Notes under the pieces: model-generated
The model's database searches: none
What the model saw: the letters and a program-made list of their open reading frames with translations, nothing else
What the model was told of the DNA's origin: nothing
Made by a program: the position numbers and the translations under genes
Shown: positions 23,306 through 30,057 of the stretch, one piece after another
How the letters are laid out: each line of letters starts with the position of its first letter
How positions within the stretch are numbered: position 1 is the stretch's first letter
Source of the DNA: Chloroflexota bacterium
GTDB lineage: Bacteria; Chloroflexota; Anaerolineae; VGOG01
Direction: 5' to 3'
Assembly (NCBI GenBank): GCA_030611885.1
Contig: JAUWOY010000034.1
Coordinates: 1-34,504, forward strand
Length of the DNA stretch: 34,504 nucleotides

Positions 23306-24235
23306 CTAACTCACCTCGGTGATGATAACATCCTTCGCCCCAGCCAATCGCAACATTAGATCCACCCGGCTGCGCGTTTCCTGAGTGACCAGGGCGATGA
23401 TGTTGCCCCCGCGCCCGGCTCCGGAGAGCTTGGCCCCCAGCGCGCCGCCTTCGCGAGCGGCTTCCACCAGGCCCTCCAGCTCCGGTGAGGAGACGCCGAT
23501 GAGCTGGAGCAGGCGGTGATTTTCGTTCATTAGTCGCCCCACCGTCTCAATCTCTCCCCGTTCGATAGCCCGGCGTCCCATCTCAGCGATGGTCCCGATC
23601 TCCTCGAAGATCTCCTCGTACTTTTCTCGTTCCCTTTTCCAGGCCCGGCGCACATCGCTCACGGCTATCTTAGTCGGGCTGGCTATCCCGGTATCGGCGA
23701 TGGCCAGCAGAAAGGGTCGCTTGACCGAGAAGATCTTGATCTTCTGATCCCTGACGAAATACACTGGCTTCTCGAAAGCGATGACGGTGTTGTCAATGCC
23801 GCTGGGCGTGCCGTGGTAGATCTTCTCGGTTTCGTATACCAGATCGGAGATCGTCTGGGGGCTTAGCAGGTTCCCGAAGTGCTGGCTGAGGGCGCGGACG
23901 ATGGCTGTGGAGATCGCTGCCCCGCTGCCCAACCCTCGCGCGATGGGGATGGTGGAGCTGACGGTGATGGCCAGGTCATGTTTTGTCCCCACGCCGATAT
24001 GCTCCAGGGTGCTGACCACAATGGCTCGCAACGCATCGCTGGGCGGGGCCTGTTCGAGGGAGTAGCTTTGCTCCAGGTCTTCGGCGACAATGGTGATGCC
24101 CTGGCCTTCAGAGCCTGGCTCGACCGTAGCCCTGGCCTGCACCTGGGTCACGGGCACCGCGATGGCTGGCTGGCCGTAGACCACCGCGTGCTCGCCGAAA
24201 AGAATGACCTTCCCTGGGGCGTAGGCGATTTTCAA
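23306..24235 (-). CDS. mvk: Mevalonate kinase (GHMP family)
   Basis: A 309-residue kinase phosphorylating mevalonate at O5 for isoprenoid synthesis. The N-terminus IAYAPGKVILFGEHAVVYG is the GHMP motif 1, IARGLGSGAAISTA the ATP-binding loop near residues 97-110, and GTPSGIDNTV and GAKLSGAGRGGNIIAL the further motifs. There is no ATG near the conserved start. The TTG at 24235 (residue before KIAYAPG) gives the normal length; the longer frame runs back through the heptamer array and the end of the upstream gene. Its presence implies a mevalonate route, known in parts of the Chloroflexota. The preceding gene is a polyprenyl-phosphate transferase, so both may serve lipid carrier synthesis. Confidence 0.92.
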   Translation of the reverse strand: MKIAYAPGKVILFGEHAVVYGQPAIAVPVTQVQARATVEPGSEGQGITIVAEDLEQSYSLEQAPPSDALRAIVVSTLEHIGVGTKHDLAITVSSTIPIARGLGSGAAISTAIVRALSQHFGNLLSPQTISDLVYETEKIYHGTPSGIDNTVIAFEKPVYFVRDQKIKIFSVKRPFLLAIADTGIASPTKIAVSDVRRAWKREREKYEEIFEEIGTIAEMGRRAIERGEIETVGRLMNENHRLLQLIGVSSPELEGLVEAAREGGALGAKLSGAGRGGNIIALVTQETRSRVDLMLRLAGAKDVIITEVS

Positions 24236-24279
24236 ACTTCCAACTTCCAACTTCAAACCTCTAGCTTCTAGGTTCCAAT
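24231..24279. repeat. Seven-unit heptamer array between prenyltransferase and mvk
   Basis: TTCAAAC TTCCAAC TTCCAAC TTCAAAC CTCTAGC TTCTAGG TTCCAAT. The array covers the stop codon of the UbiA-family gene (24268-24270) and the TTG start of mvk (24233-24235), so both gene ends lie in repeat DNA. Confidence 0.85.
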
Positions 24280-25143
24280 GAAATACAAGATCGCTATCAC
24301 AGCCAGTCCCCAAAGGCCGAGGTCAATGATGAGGGGCCGGTCGCTTAGGAAGATCTCCTCAGGAGCGCCACCCTTGCTCTTGACGTGGATCAGGTAGAGG
24401 TAGCGGAAGACGCCGTAGAGGACGAAGGGGATGGTCAGCATCATGGCGTGGTTGGGGGGCAGATTGGGCGCGGAGAAGGTGTAGAGAGAATAGGCGATGA
24501 CCGTGGCCGAGGCGACGATGGAGATCATCTCATTCAACAGAGGAAGGCTGTACTCATTCAGGCTGGCGCGGTGCTCGTTGGCGTTCTCCGCCAGAAGGAT
24601 CAACTCGTGGCGTCGCCTGCCGACCCCGATGAATAGAGCCACTAATGTGGCGCAAATATAGAGCCAGGGTGAGAAGCGTTCCACATCCACAACTATCGCT
24701 CCGGCTGCTACACGCAAGACAAAGCCCGCAGCTACAGTCAGCACGTCGAGGATGACGATGTTTTTGAGGACAAAGGAGTAGGCGATCATCATAAGGAGAT
24801 AGACTAGAGCAATGAGACCAAGCTGGGGGTCCAACAGAAAAAATAGGGGCATGGTGATGAGGGGGATCAGTACCGCAGCGGCGATGGCCACCGAGCGCTT
24901 CAGTTGCCCTGATGGCAGCGGGCGCAGCCGCTTGGTCGGGTGCTGGCGGTCCTTTTCGATGTCCGCCAGGTCGTTGATGAGATAAACTGCGCTAGAGGTG
25001 AGGCAGAAGAGGATGAAGGTGGCAATGGTCTTTAGTAGAGGGGACGGCGTGAACAGCTTTTCGTCGAATACCAAAGCGGTGAAGATGAACACGTTCTTCG
25101 GCCACTGCTTGGGCCGCATGGTTTTGAGGAGGTTAATTAGCAT
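24268..25143 (-). CDS. UbiA-family prenyltransferase (decaprenyl-phosphate phosphoribosyltransferase-like)
   Basis: A 291-residue integral membrane protein with about eight hydrophobic segments. [20 protein letters not shown] is the first Asp-rich UbiA motif, and the N-terminus [20 protein letters not shown] is that of the decaprenyl-phosphate 5-phosphoribosyltransferase subgroup, which transfers phosphoribose to polyprenyl phosphate for arabinose-type glycolipids. A second Asp motif is weaker ([14 protein letters not shown]). The exact acceptor in this organism is inferred from similarity. Its 3' end lies in the heptamer array; mvk follows after about 32 bases. It diverges from tlyA. Confidence 0.87.
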   Translation of the reverse strand: MLINLLKTMRPKQWPKNVFIFTALVFDEKLFTPSPLLKTIATFILFCLTSSAVYLINDLADIEKDRQHPTKRLRPLPSGQLKRSVAIAAAVLIPLITMPLFFLLDPQLGLIALVYLLMMIAYSFVLKNIVILDVLTVAAGFVLRVAAGAIVVDVERFSPWLYICATLVALFIGVGRRRHELILLAENANEHRASLNEYSLPLLNEMISIVASATVIAYSLYTFSAPNLPPNHAMMLTIPFVLYGVFRYLYLIHVKSKGGAPEEIFLSDRPLIIDLGLWGLAVIAILYFIGT

Positions 25144-25232
25144 GATTGTCCACCATCCAATATCTAATATCCAGCCCGTAGATGATACCAGATTATGGCG
25201 ATTTGAGCAAATCAGCTCGACTTGGACGCCGC

Positions 25233-25261
25233 TTGACTTTTTGGCAAGTTGTGACTATCCT
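25233..25261 (+). promoter_or_regulatory. Predicted promoter of tlyA, giving a leaderless transcript
   Basis: TTGACT (25233-25238), 17 bases, then TATCCT (25256-25261). Transcription would start at about 25268, the first base of the GTG start codon, and no ribosome binding site precedes that codon. Confidence 0.55.
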
Positions 25262-25267
25262 ATAACC

Positions 25268-26050
25268 GTGAAGAAAAAGCGTTTGGATGTGCTGCTGGTC
25301 GAGAGGGGCCTGGTCGAGAGCCGCGAGCGCGGCAAACGGCTGATCATGGCCGGCCAGGTGCTGGTGGACGGGCAGGTCTTGGATAAGCCGGGGATGCGGG
25401 TGGCTGGAGGCGCGGACATTCGCCTGCAGGCCAAGCCGCCCTACGTCAGCCGGGGCGGGCTGAAGCTGGAGGCCGCGCTGGACAGCTTCGCCGTCCAGGT
25501 AGCTGGAGCGGTGGCCGCTGACGTGGGAGCCTCCACAGGCGGATTCACCGATTGCCTGCTGCAGCGGGGCGCGAGCAAGGTCTACGCCATTGACGTAGGC
25601 TATGGCCAACTGGCCTGGCGACTGCGCCAGCACCCGCGAGTGGTGGTCATGGAGCGCGTCAACGCGCGCTATTTAGAAAGCCTGCCAGAGCCTATTGACC
25701 TGGCCACCATTGACGTTTCGTTCATCTCTTTGAAGCTAGTGCTGCCCAGCGTCACGGGCTGGCTCGAGCCAGCAGGTGACATAATCGCCCTCATCAAGCC
25801 TCAGTTCGAGGCCGGGCGAGCAGAGGTAGGCCGGGGGGGAGTGGTGAAGGATCCCGAAGTCCACCGTGCCGTCCTGAGCAAAATCCTCGGTTGGGCTCTG
25901 GATCACGGCCTGGTGGTGCGGGGACTGATCGCCTCGCCCCTCAAAGGGCCGGCTGGCAACGTGGAGTTTCTGGCCCACCTGAGCCAGGGCTACGGAGAGG
26001 CGAGCATCGAGATCGAAGAGGCCATAGCCAAATGTCTGCGTTTTGACTAA
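25268..26050 (+). CDS. tlyA: TlyA family 2'-O-ribose rRNA methyltransferase
   Basis: A 260-residue protein with an N-terminal S4 RNA-binding domain ([20 protein letters not shown]) and an FtsJ-like Rossmann methyltransferase ([19 protein letters not shown] for SAM binding, [26 protein letters not shown]). TlyA proteins methylate 16S and/or 23S rRNA; some are annotated as haemolysins. The GTG at 25268 is chosen since the family sequence starts there. The upstream open frame runs antisense through the prenyltransferase gene. The stop codon overlaps the promoter of the next gene. Confidence 0.93.
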   Translation: MKKKRLDVLLVERGLVESRERGKRLIMAGQVLVDGQVLDKPGMRVAGGADIRLQAKPPYVSRGGLKLEAALDSFAVQVAGAVAADVGASTGGFTDCLLQRGASKVYAIDVGYGQLAWRLRQHPRVVVMERVNARYLESLPEPIDLATIDVSFISLKLVLPSVTGWLEPAGDIIALIKPQFEAGRAEVGRGGVVKDPEVHRAVLSKILGWALDHGLVVRGLIASPLKGPAGNVEFLAHLSQGYGEASIEIEEAIAKCLRFD

Positions 26051-26072
26051 CACCTCGATTGTGGTGTATACT
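26043..26072 (+). promoter_or_regulatory. Predicted promoter of the nitrilase-like gene
   Basis: TTGACT (26043-26048), 18 bases, TATACT (26067-26072). The -35 overlaps the last codons and stop of tlyA. Confidence 0.65.
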
Positions 26073-26122
26073 ATGGGTGTTTGATCGAATACAATCACTT
26101 CGAGAAAAGGAGTCAAGTTGCT

Positions 26123-26935
26123 ATGAAAGAGATCAGAGTAGCTGTAGTGCAGATGAACCCTCTTCTGGCCGAGGTTGGCGAGAACCTGGTGCAAATGTCC
26201 AATTTCGTAGAGAAAATCTGCAGCGAGCAGAAGGTTGACCTGGTGGTGTTCCCCGAGCTGGTCACCACCGGCTACGAGTGCGGGGTGCGTTTTACCGATC
26301 TGGCTGAGCGAGTGCCTGGGCCCGCCGTCAACCTGTTGGCCCAGCGGGCGGCCGAGTTCAACACCCACATTGCCTTCGGGATGGTGGCGAAAGAAAAGGT
26401 GGAGAGCATCCTCTACAACGCCGCCATCCTGATCGGCCCCGATGGCGAACTAATCGGTCAGTACCGCAAGGTGCATCTGCGAGGGGAGGAGCGTCTGGCC
26501 TTCCGGTCCGGCTATCGGTATCCCGTGTTAGAGGCAGAATTTGGCCAGGTAGGTTTTCTGATCAGTTGGGACCTGGCCTTTCCCGAGGTGGCCCGCAGCC
26601 TGGCTTTGGATGGGGCAGAGTTGTTGATCGTCTGCGCCAACTGGGCTCAGCCGGAGGCGGAGGAGTGGCGAACCTACGTGCTGGCCAGGGCGTACGAAAA
26701 CTCGCTCTTCGTGGTCGCCGCCAATCGAGTAGGGGAGGAGTACACCTACTCCTTCTTCGGCGACAGCATGGTCGTGGGTCCGCGGGGTGAGCTGTACACC
26801 TCCGTTGACCAGGATGTCGAAGGCTATGGCGTAGCTCGCATTGACCTGGACCACGTGCGGAAATATCGCGAGGAGCTTCAGTTCCTGCAGTGCCGCCAGC
26901 CGCAGACCTACCGGGCTGTCGTCAGGAGGTACTAG
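26123..26935 (+). CDS. Nitrilase-superfamily protein with catalytic Cys replaced by Ser
   Basis: A 270-residue carbon-nitrogen hydrolase fold protein. Two residues of the Glu-Lys-Cys triad are in place: E45 in VVFPELVTTGYE and K116 in GQYRKVHLRGEE. The third, normally Cys in a LICYD-like motif, is Ser here: FLISWDLAFPE (S148). The rest (LIVCANWAQPEAEEW, RAYENSLFVVAANRVG) is typical of amidases such as omega-amidase or N-carbamoyl hydrolases. Either this is a non-catalytic or altered homologue, or Ser acts weakly as nucleophile. ATG 26123 is supported by AAGGAG and by the start of homology. It has its own promoter and no obvious functional partner. Confidence 0.9.
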   Translation: MKEIRVAVVQMNPLLAEVGENLVQMSNFVEKICSEQKVDLVVFPELVTTGYECGVRFTDLAERVPGPAVNLLAQRAAEFNTHIAFGMVAKEKVESILYNAAILIGPDGELIGQYRKVHLRGEERLAFRSGYRYPVLEAEFGQVGFLISWDLAFPEVARSLALDGAELLIVCANWAQPEAEEWRTYVLARAYENSLFVVAANRVGEEYTYSFFGDSMVVGPRGELYTSVDQDVEGYGVARIDLDHVRKYREELQFLQCRQPQTYRAVVRRY

Positions 26936-27007
26936 CGGCCGGTAATCAGTGTGTTCGCTCTCACTATGTTGTACCCCCAGCTTTCCTGCACCTGAGGAGG
27001 AGATGAG

Positions 27008-27379
27008 ATGAGTATAAGTGTGTCGGTTTATCCGCGAGTCCTGCGAGTTCTGAATCTGATCCAACGTCTGGAGACCCAGGAGCGATCGCAACTGGGGCAA
27101 CTATTGCCACCCGATGTGACGTCGCATCCGGTAGTATCTGAAGAAGCGCTGGCCGAGGCAGCGGCATACTTTCAGGATAAGGCCCGCCGACGAGCGGCCT
27201 CACCCTCCCTGGAAGATCCCTTCATTGCTGGCCTTACTTACCGGCAGTATTTCGCTTTGCCAGATGATGAAGCAGATGCTCTCTGGGAGGATCTGGGAGC
27301 GGAGGCACCCTCGTTGGAGGAGCTACCCGTATTTGGATGTAGTGAAACGAGCTGTAAACGGATTTCTGGAGCGGATTGA
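27008..27379 (+). CDS. Small protein of unknown function
   Basis: A 123-residue soluble, acidic protein that I do not recognise. It begins with MSISVSVYPRVLRVLNLIQR after a GAGGAGGAGATGAG leader, is rich in Glu, Ala and Leu, and has helical character at about residues 44-60. The last residues (VFGCSETSCKRISGAD) look unlike the rest. A +1 frame continues with PYLDVVKRAVNGFLERIERIL, which looks more protein-like, so a frameshift near 27320 is possible. The stop codon lies inside an inverted repeat. It stands between the nitrilase-like gene and threonine aldolase without a shared theme. Confidence 0.6.
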   Translation: MSISVSVYPRVLRVLNLIQRLETQERSQLGQLLPPDVTSHPVVSEEALAEAAAYFQDKARRRAASPSLEDPFIAGLTYRQYFALPDDEADALWEDLGAEAPSLEELPVFGCSETSCKRISGAD

Positions 27380-27412
27380 ACGGATACTAGCCGGCTCCAA
27401 TCCGTTCAATCC
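27373..27412. repeat. Inverted repeat over the stop of the small unknown gene
   Basis: GGATTGAACGGA (27373-27384) and TCCGTTCAATCC (27401-27412) are exact inverted 12-mers with a 16-base loop. Further AATCCGTT copies follow. It contains the stop codon at 27377-27379 and may work as a transcript end, though there is no T-run. Confidence 0.75.
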
Positions 27413-27493
27413 GTTCTCTGAATCCGTTGACAGTATCCTCATTAGCCATTTATGCACACCCCTCACTTAACTGAATGAGCACAGGAGGAAAGC

Positions 27494-28534
27494 GTGAAAA
27501 TCATAGACCTGCGAAGCGACACCGTGACCCTGCCCACACCTGCCATGCGCGAAGCTATCTACCAGGCCGAGGTGGGCGACGACGTTTTCGGGGAGGACCC
27601 GACGGTCAATCGGCTGGAGGAGATGGCTGCTCGGCGCTTGGGCAAGGAGGCGGGGCTTTTCGTGGTCAGCGGCACGATGGGGAATCTCGTCGCCCTGTTG
27701 ACCCACTGCGGCCGGGGCGACGAGTTCATTGTGGGCCACCTGGCCCATACCTTTCTCTACGAAGCCGGCGGCTCGGCGGCGCTGGGTGGCATTCACCATC
27801 GCACGGTGCTCAACCAACCCGACGGCACCCTGCACCTGGCCGATGTCGAGGCTGCCATCCGCGCTGAGAACGTCCATTTTCCCCGCACCAGGTTGATCTG
27901 CCTGGAGAACACCCACAACCGCTGCGGTGGGGCGGTGCTCACGCCTGAGTACACCAAAGCCGTTTGCCAACTGGCGCAGCGTCACGGCCTGGCTGTCCAT
28001 CTCGACGGCGCCCGCGTCTTCGATGCGGCCGTGGCCCTGGGAGTTGACGTAAAAGAGCTGGTGGAGGACGTGGACTCGGTGATGTTTTGTCTGTCCAAGG
28101 GCCTGTCGGCGCCTGTGGGATCGGTCATTTGCGGAGACGAGGAGTTCATCTGCGAGGCCCGGCGCAACCGCAAGATAGTGGGCGGCGGCATGCGCCAGGC
28201 GGGCATCATTGCCGCGGCTGGCATCGTCGCCCTGGAGCAGATGGTGGATCGCCTGGCCGAAGACCACGCCAGCGCGCGCCGCCTGGCCGAGGGGTTGTCC
28301 GAGATACCTGGCCTGGCCCTCAACCTGGATCGCGTGCAGACCAACATCGTCATCTTCGAGCTTGCCAGCGAACGCCTGACGCCGACAGAGTTGCAGGCCA
28401 GGCTGGGTGAGAAGGGAGTGAAGCTGCTGCCCATCGGCGGCCATCGTCTGCGGGCCGTGACTCACTACGGTATCGAGGCTGACGACATTGAGGTTGCCCT
28501 GGCTGTAGCGCGGGAGGTGATGGAGCAGTTGTGA
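27494..28534 (+). CDS. ltaE: Low-specificity L-threonine aldolase
   Basis: A 346-residue PLP enzyme cleaving threonine or allo-threonine to glycine and acetaldehyde. RSDTVTLPTPAMREA is the classic N-terminus, GDDVFGEDPTVNRLE follows, HLDGARVFDAAVALG holds the PLP-interacting Asp, and the Schiff-base lysine is K202 in FCLSKGLSAPVGS. The GTG start follows AGGAGGA. It overlaps the next gene by four bases (GTGA), so the two are translated together. Confidence 0.95.
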   Translation: MKIIDLRSDTVTLPTPAMREAIYQAEVGDDVFGEDPTVNRLEEMAARRLGKEAGLFVVSGTMGNLVALLTHCGRGDEFIVGHLAHTFLYEAGGSAALGGIHHRTVLNQPDGTLHLADVEAAIRAENVHFPRTRLICLENTHNRCGGAVLTPEYTKAVCQLAQRHGLAVHLDGARVFDAAVALGVDVKELVEDVDSVMFCLSKGLSAPVGSVICGDEEFICEARRNRKIVGGGMRQAGIIAAAGIVALEQMVDRLAEDHASARRLAEGLSEIPGLALNLDRVQTNIVIFELASERLTPTELQARLGEKGVKLLPIGGHRLRAVTHYGIEADDIEVALAVAREVMEQL

Positions 28535-29169
28535 AGCCCAAGCGCGATAGTGGTGGGAAACTAGACGTCTTGGCGACGCTTAATCCCTATTTGACTTTCC
28601 TGGTCTACGCCGTCGTTGGCCTGGGGACTTTGCGAATAGAGGTGGAAGCACGCTTGCTCATACTCTGGCTGCTTTGGTTGGGGGTTGGCCTGATCTACGC
28701 CGATGAGAAAGCCATAGCCATGCAATACGGACTGGTCAACCTGGGGCGCGGAGCAGTAGTGGGTCTGGTCATCTCCTTGCCGCTGCTGTTGCTGGCCGGG
28801 GATGCCCTCAAAAACACCTCGGCCCGGCTGTTCCCTTTGGCCAGCGAGGCAGCTCTTTTCCAGAATTTGGTTCTCCTGGCTGCACCCATTGAGGGACTGT
28901 ATTTTCGCGGGTTCTTGCAGCGGGAGCGAGGGCTGGTCGTCGCTGCTTTGCTCTATGGTCTGGGCCAGGGTATCCTCTTCCTGTCTGGTCTCAGTAGCTT
29001 TCCGGCGGTGTTGGTGGCAGTGGTAGTGGCTACGGCGCTTTTGGGGTTTATCTATGGTTACGTCTGCCAGCGCTACGGCTTGAGCGCGAGCATGAGCTGC
29101 CACGCCACGGTCAACCTGGTCTTGCTATTCTTGCCTCTGGCGTTGGATCAGTGGCTCAGCGCAATTTGA
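28531..29169 (+). CDS. CPBP-family membrane protein with degenerate protease motifs
   Basis: A 212-residue integral membrane protein with six or seven hydrophobic segments. It resembles the CAAX protease and bacteriocin-processing (CPBP/Abi) family, but motif 1 is IEGLYFRG instead of EExxxR, and in motif 2 the His is replaced (YGLGQG). Motif 3, HATVN, is kept (SCHATVNLVLLF). This suggests lost or changed peptidase activity. The GTG start overlaps the threonine aldolase stop by four bases. The functional connection is unknown. Confidence 0.75.
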   Translation: MKPKRDSGGKLDVLATLNPYLTFLVYAVVGLGTLRIEVEARLLILWLLWLGVGLIYADEKAIAMQYGLVNLGRGAVVGLVISLPLLLLAGDALKNTSARLFPLASEAALFQNLVLLAAPIEGLYFRGFLQRERGLVVAALLYGLGQGILFLSGLSSFPAVLVAVVVATALLGFIYGYVCQRYGLSASMSCHATVNLVLLFLPLALDQWLSAI

Positions 29170-29194
29170 CGAAAGTTGCTTTCTGTGCTATCAT
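29165..29194 (+). promoter_or_regulatory. Predicted promoter of tRNA-Asp
   Basis: TTGACG (29165-29170), 18 bases, TATCAT (29189-29194), placing transcription start a few bases before the tRNA at 29206. It overlaps the end of the CPBP gene. Confidence 0.65.
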
Positions 29195-29205
29195 TTACCC
29201 GCAGT

Positions 29206-29282
29206 GGGGGCGTAGTGTAGTGGCCTAACATGTCGGCCTGTCAAGCCGAAGACCGCGGGTTCGAATCCCGTCGCTCCCGCCA
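29206..29282 (+). tRNA. tRNA-Asp (anticodon GTC)
   Basis: A 77-base tRNA with encoded CCA. Acceptor stem GGGGGCG/CGCTCCC (one G-U pair), anticodon stem TCGGC/GCCGA with loop CTGTCAA giving anticodon GTC, T-arm GCGGGTTCGAATCCCGT, discriminator G. A promoter precedes it and a strong terminator follows 4 bases later, so it is transcribed alone. Confidence 0.97.
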
Positions 29283-29286
29283 GAAG

Positions 29287-29316
29287 ACCGACCTGCTTTG
29301 ACCAGGTCGGTTTTTT
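29287..29316 (+). terminator. Intrinsic terminator of tRNA-Asp
   Basis: ACCGACCTG (29287-29295) / CAGGTCGGT (29303-29311) with a seven-base loop and a run of six T. Confidence 0.93.
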
Positions 29317-29327
29317 CTTTTTGGGTA

Positions 29328-29356
29328 TTGCCAATCGCGTTCAGGCGTGGTATAAT
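29328..29356 (+). promoter_or_regulatory. Predicted promoter of the coiled-coil gene
   Basis: TTGCCA (29328-29333), 17 bases, TATAAT (29351-29356). Leader about 120 bases. Confidence 0.7.
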
Positions 29357-29484
29357 AATGGTCGTGAGAATCCTTGCTTATCGCAACGATAACCATTTCC
29401 TTTGCCCTCTGTGACAGGCTGGACGTTGGCATCGTCTGGCGCGGGTAGGCTGGAGGCACTCTAGGAGATAGAAAGGAGACAAAC

Positions 29485-29907
29485 ATGTCAGGCGCAGAAG
29501 AGTACAGGAAGCGTATTGAAGAGATTGTTCGAGGTAAGTGGAAAAAGGAGGCCATAAAAATAGAGTTTGCGTGGGAGAGTGTTCCTGAGGCTAAGCAGCG
29601 TTTGGCATCCATCCGCCAGATGCAAAAGGAACTGAGGCAGGTCAAGAAAGAAATCAATGTTGAGATGAGGGCGATTCGTGCCCGCTACAAAGCACAAGCC
29701 GACGGAGCGCAACCTGGCTTCGTGTCTGTGTTCCGTGGCCGAGGGGCGCAACGCGGCAGCGTGGCAGGAAAGAGACGCAAACTGCGCGAGGAACGAGACC
29801 GCGACTTGGCCCCTTATGAGACGCTGAAATTAGCTATTGATGATGCCTTGACGCAACTGGACGGGGCCAAGCTACAGCTGCAAAGTTGGATAGACCAGCA
29901 CAAGTAA
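29485..29907 (+). CDS. Small charged coiled-coil protein of unknown function
   Basis: A 140-residue soluble protein very rich in Lys, Arg and Glu, without transmembrane segments. Residues about 30-70 (AKQRLASIRQMQKELRQVKK) and the C-terminal part (YETLKLAIDDALTQLDGAKL) are predicted long helices or coiled coil, joined by a basic, Gly/Arg-rich stretch (VFRGRGAQRGSVAGKRRK). GAAAGGAG precedes the ATG. It has its own promoter and lies 150 bases before the pentapeptide gene. I do not recognise a named family. Confidence 0.7.
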   Translation: MSGAEEYRKRIEEIVRGKWKKEAIKIEFAWESVPEAKQRLASIRQMQKELRQVKKEINVEMRAIRARYKAQADGAQPGFVSVFRGRGAQRGSVAGKRRKLREERDRDLAPYETLKLAIDDALTQLDGAKLQLQSWIDQHK

Positions 29908-30057
29908 CACAATCTTTGTTGCAGCAATTGTCGACGACAAACGCGTCCGTCAGCGCGCCCTTTCGGTAGGTGCTGTGCTATTCATGGTTGGCGTTTTGTT
30001 GCAGCTCGTCGCCACGTTCTAGGGTGGTGCTCTGAGTGTAGTGATAAGGGAGCGAGA

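Noticed and set aside
24998..25267. Upstream extension of the tlyA frame
   Set aside because: It runs antisense through the prenyltransferase gene and the intergenic region, without a family match; TlyA homology begins at the GTG at 25268.
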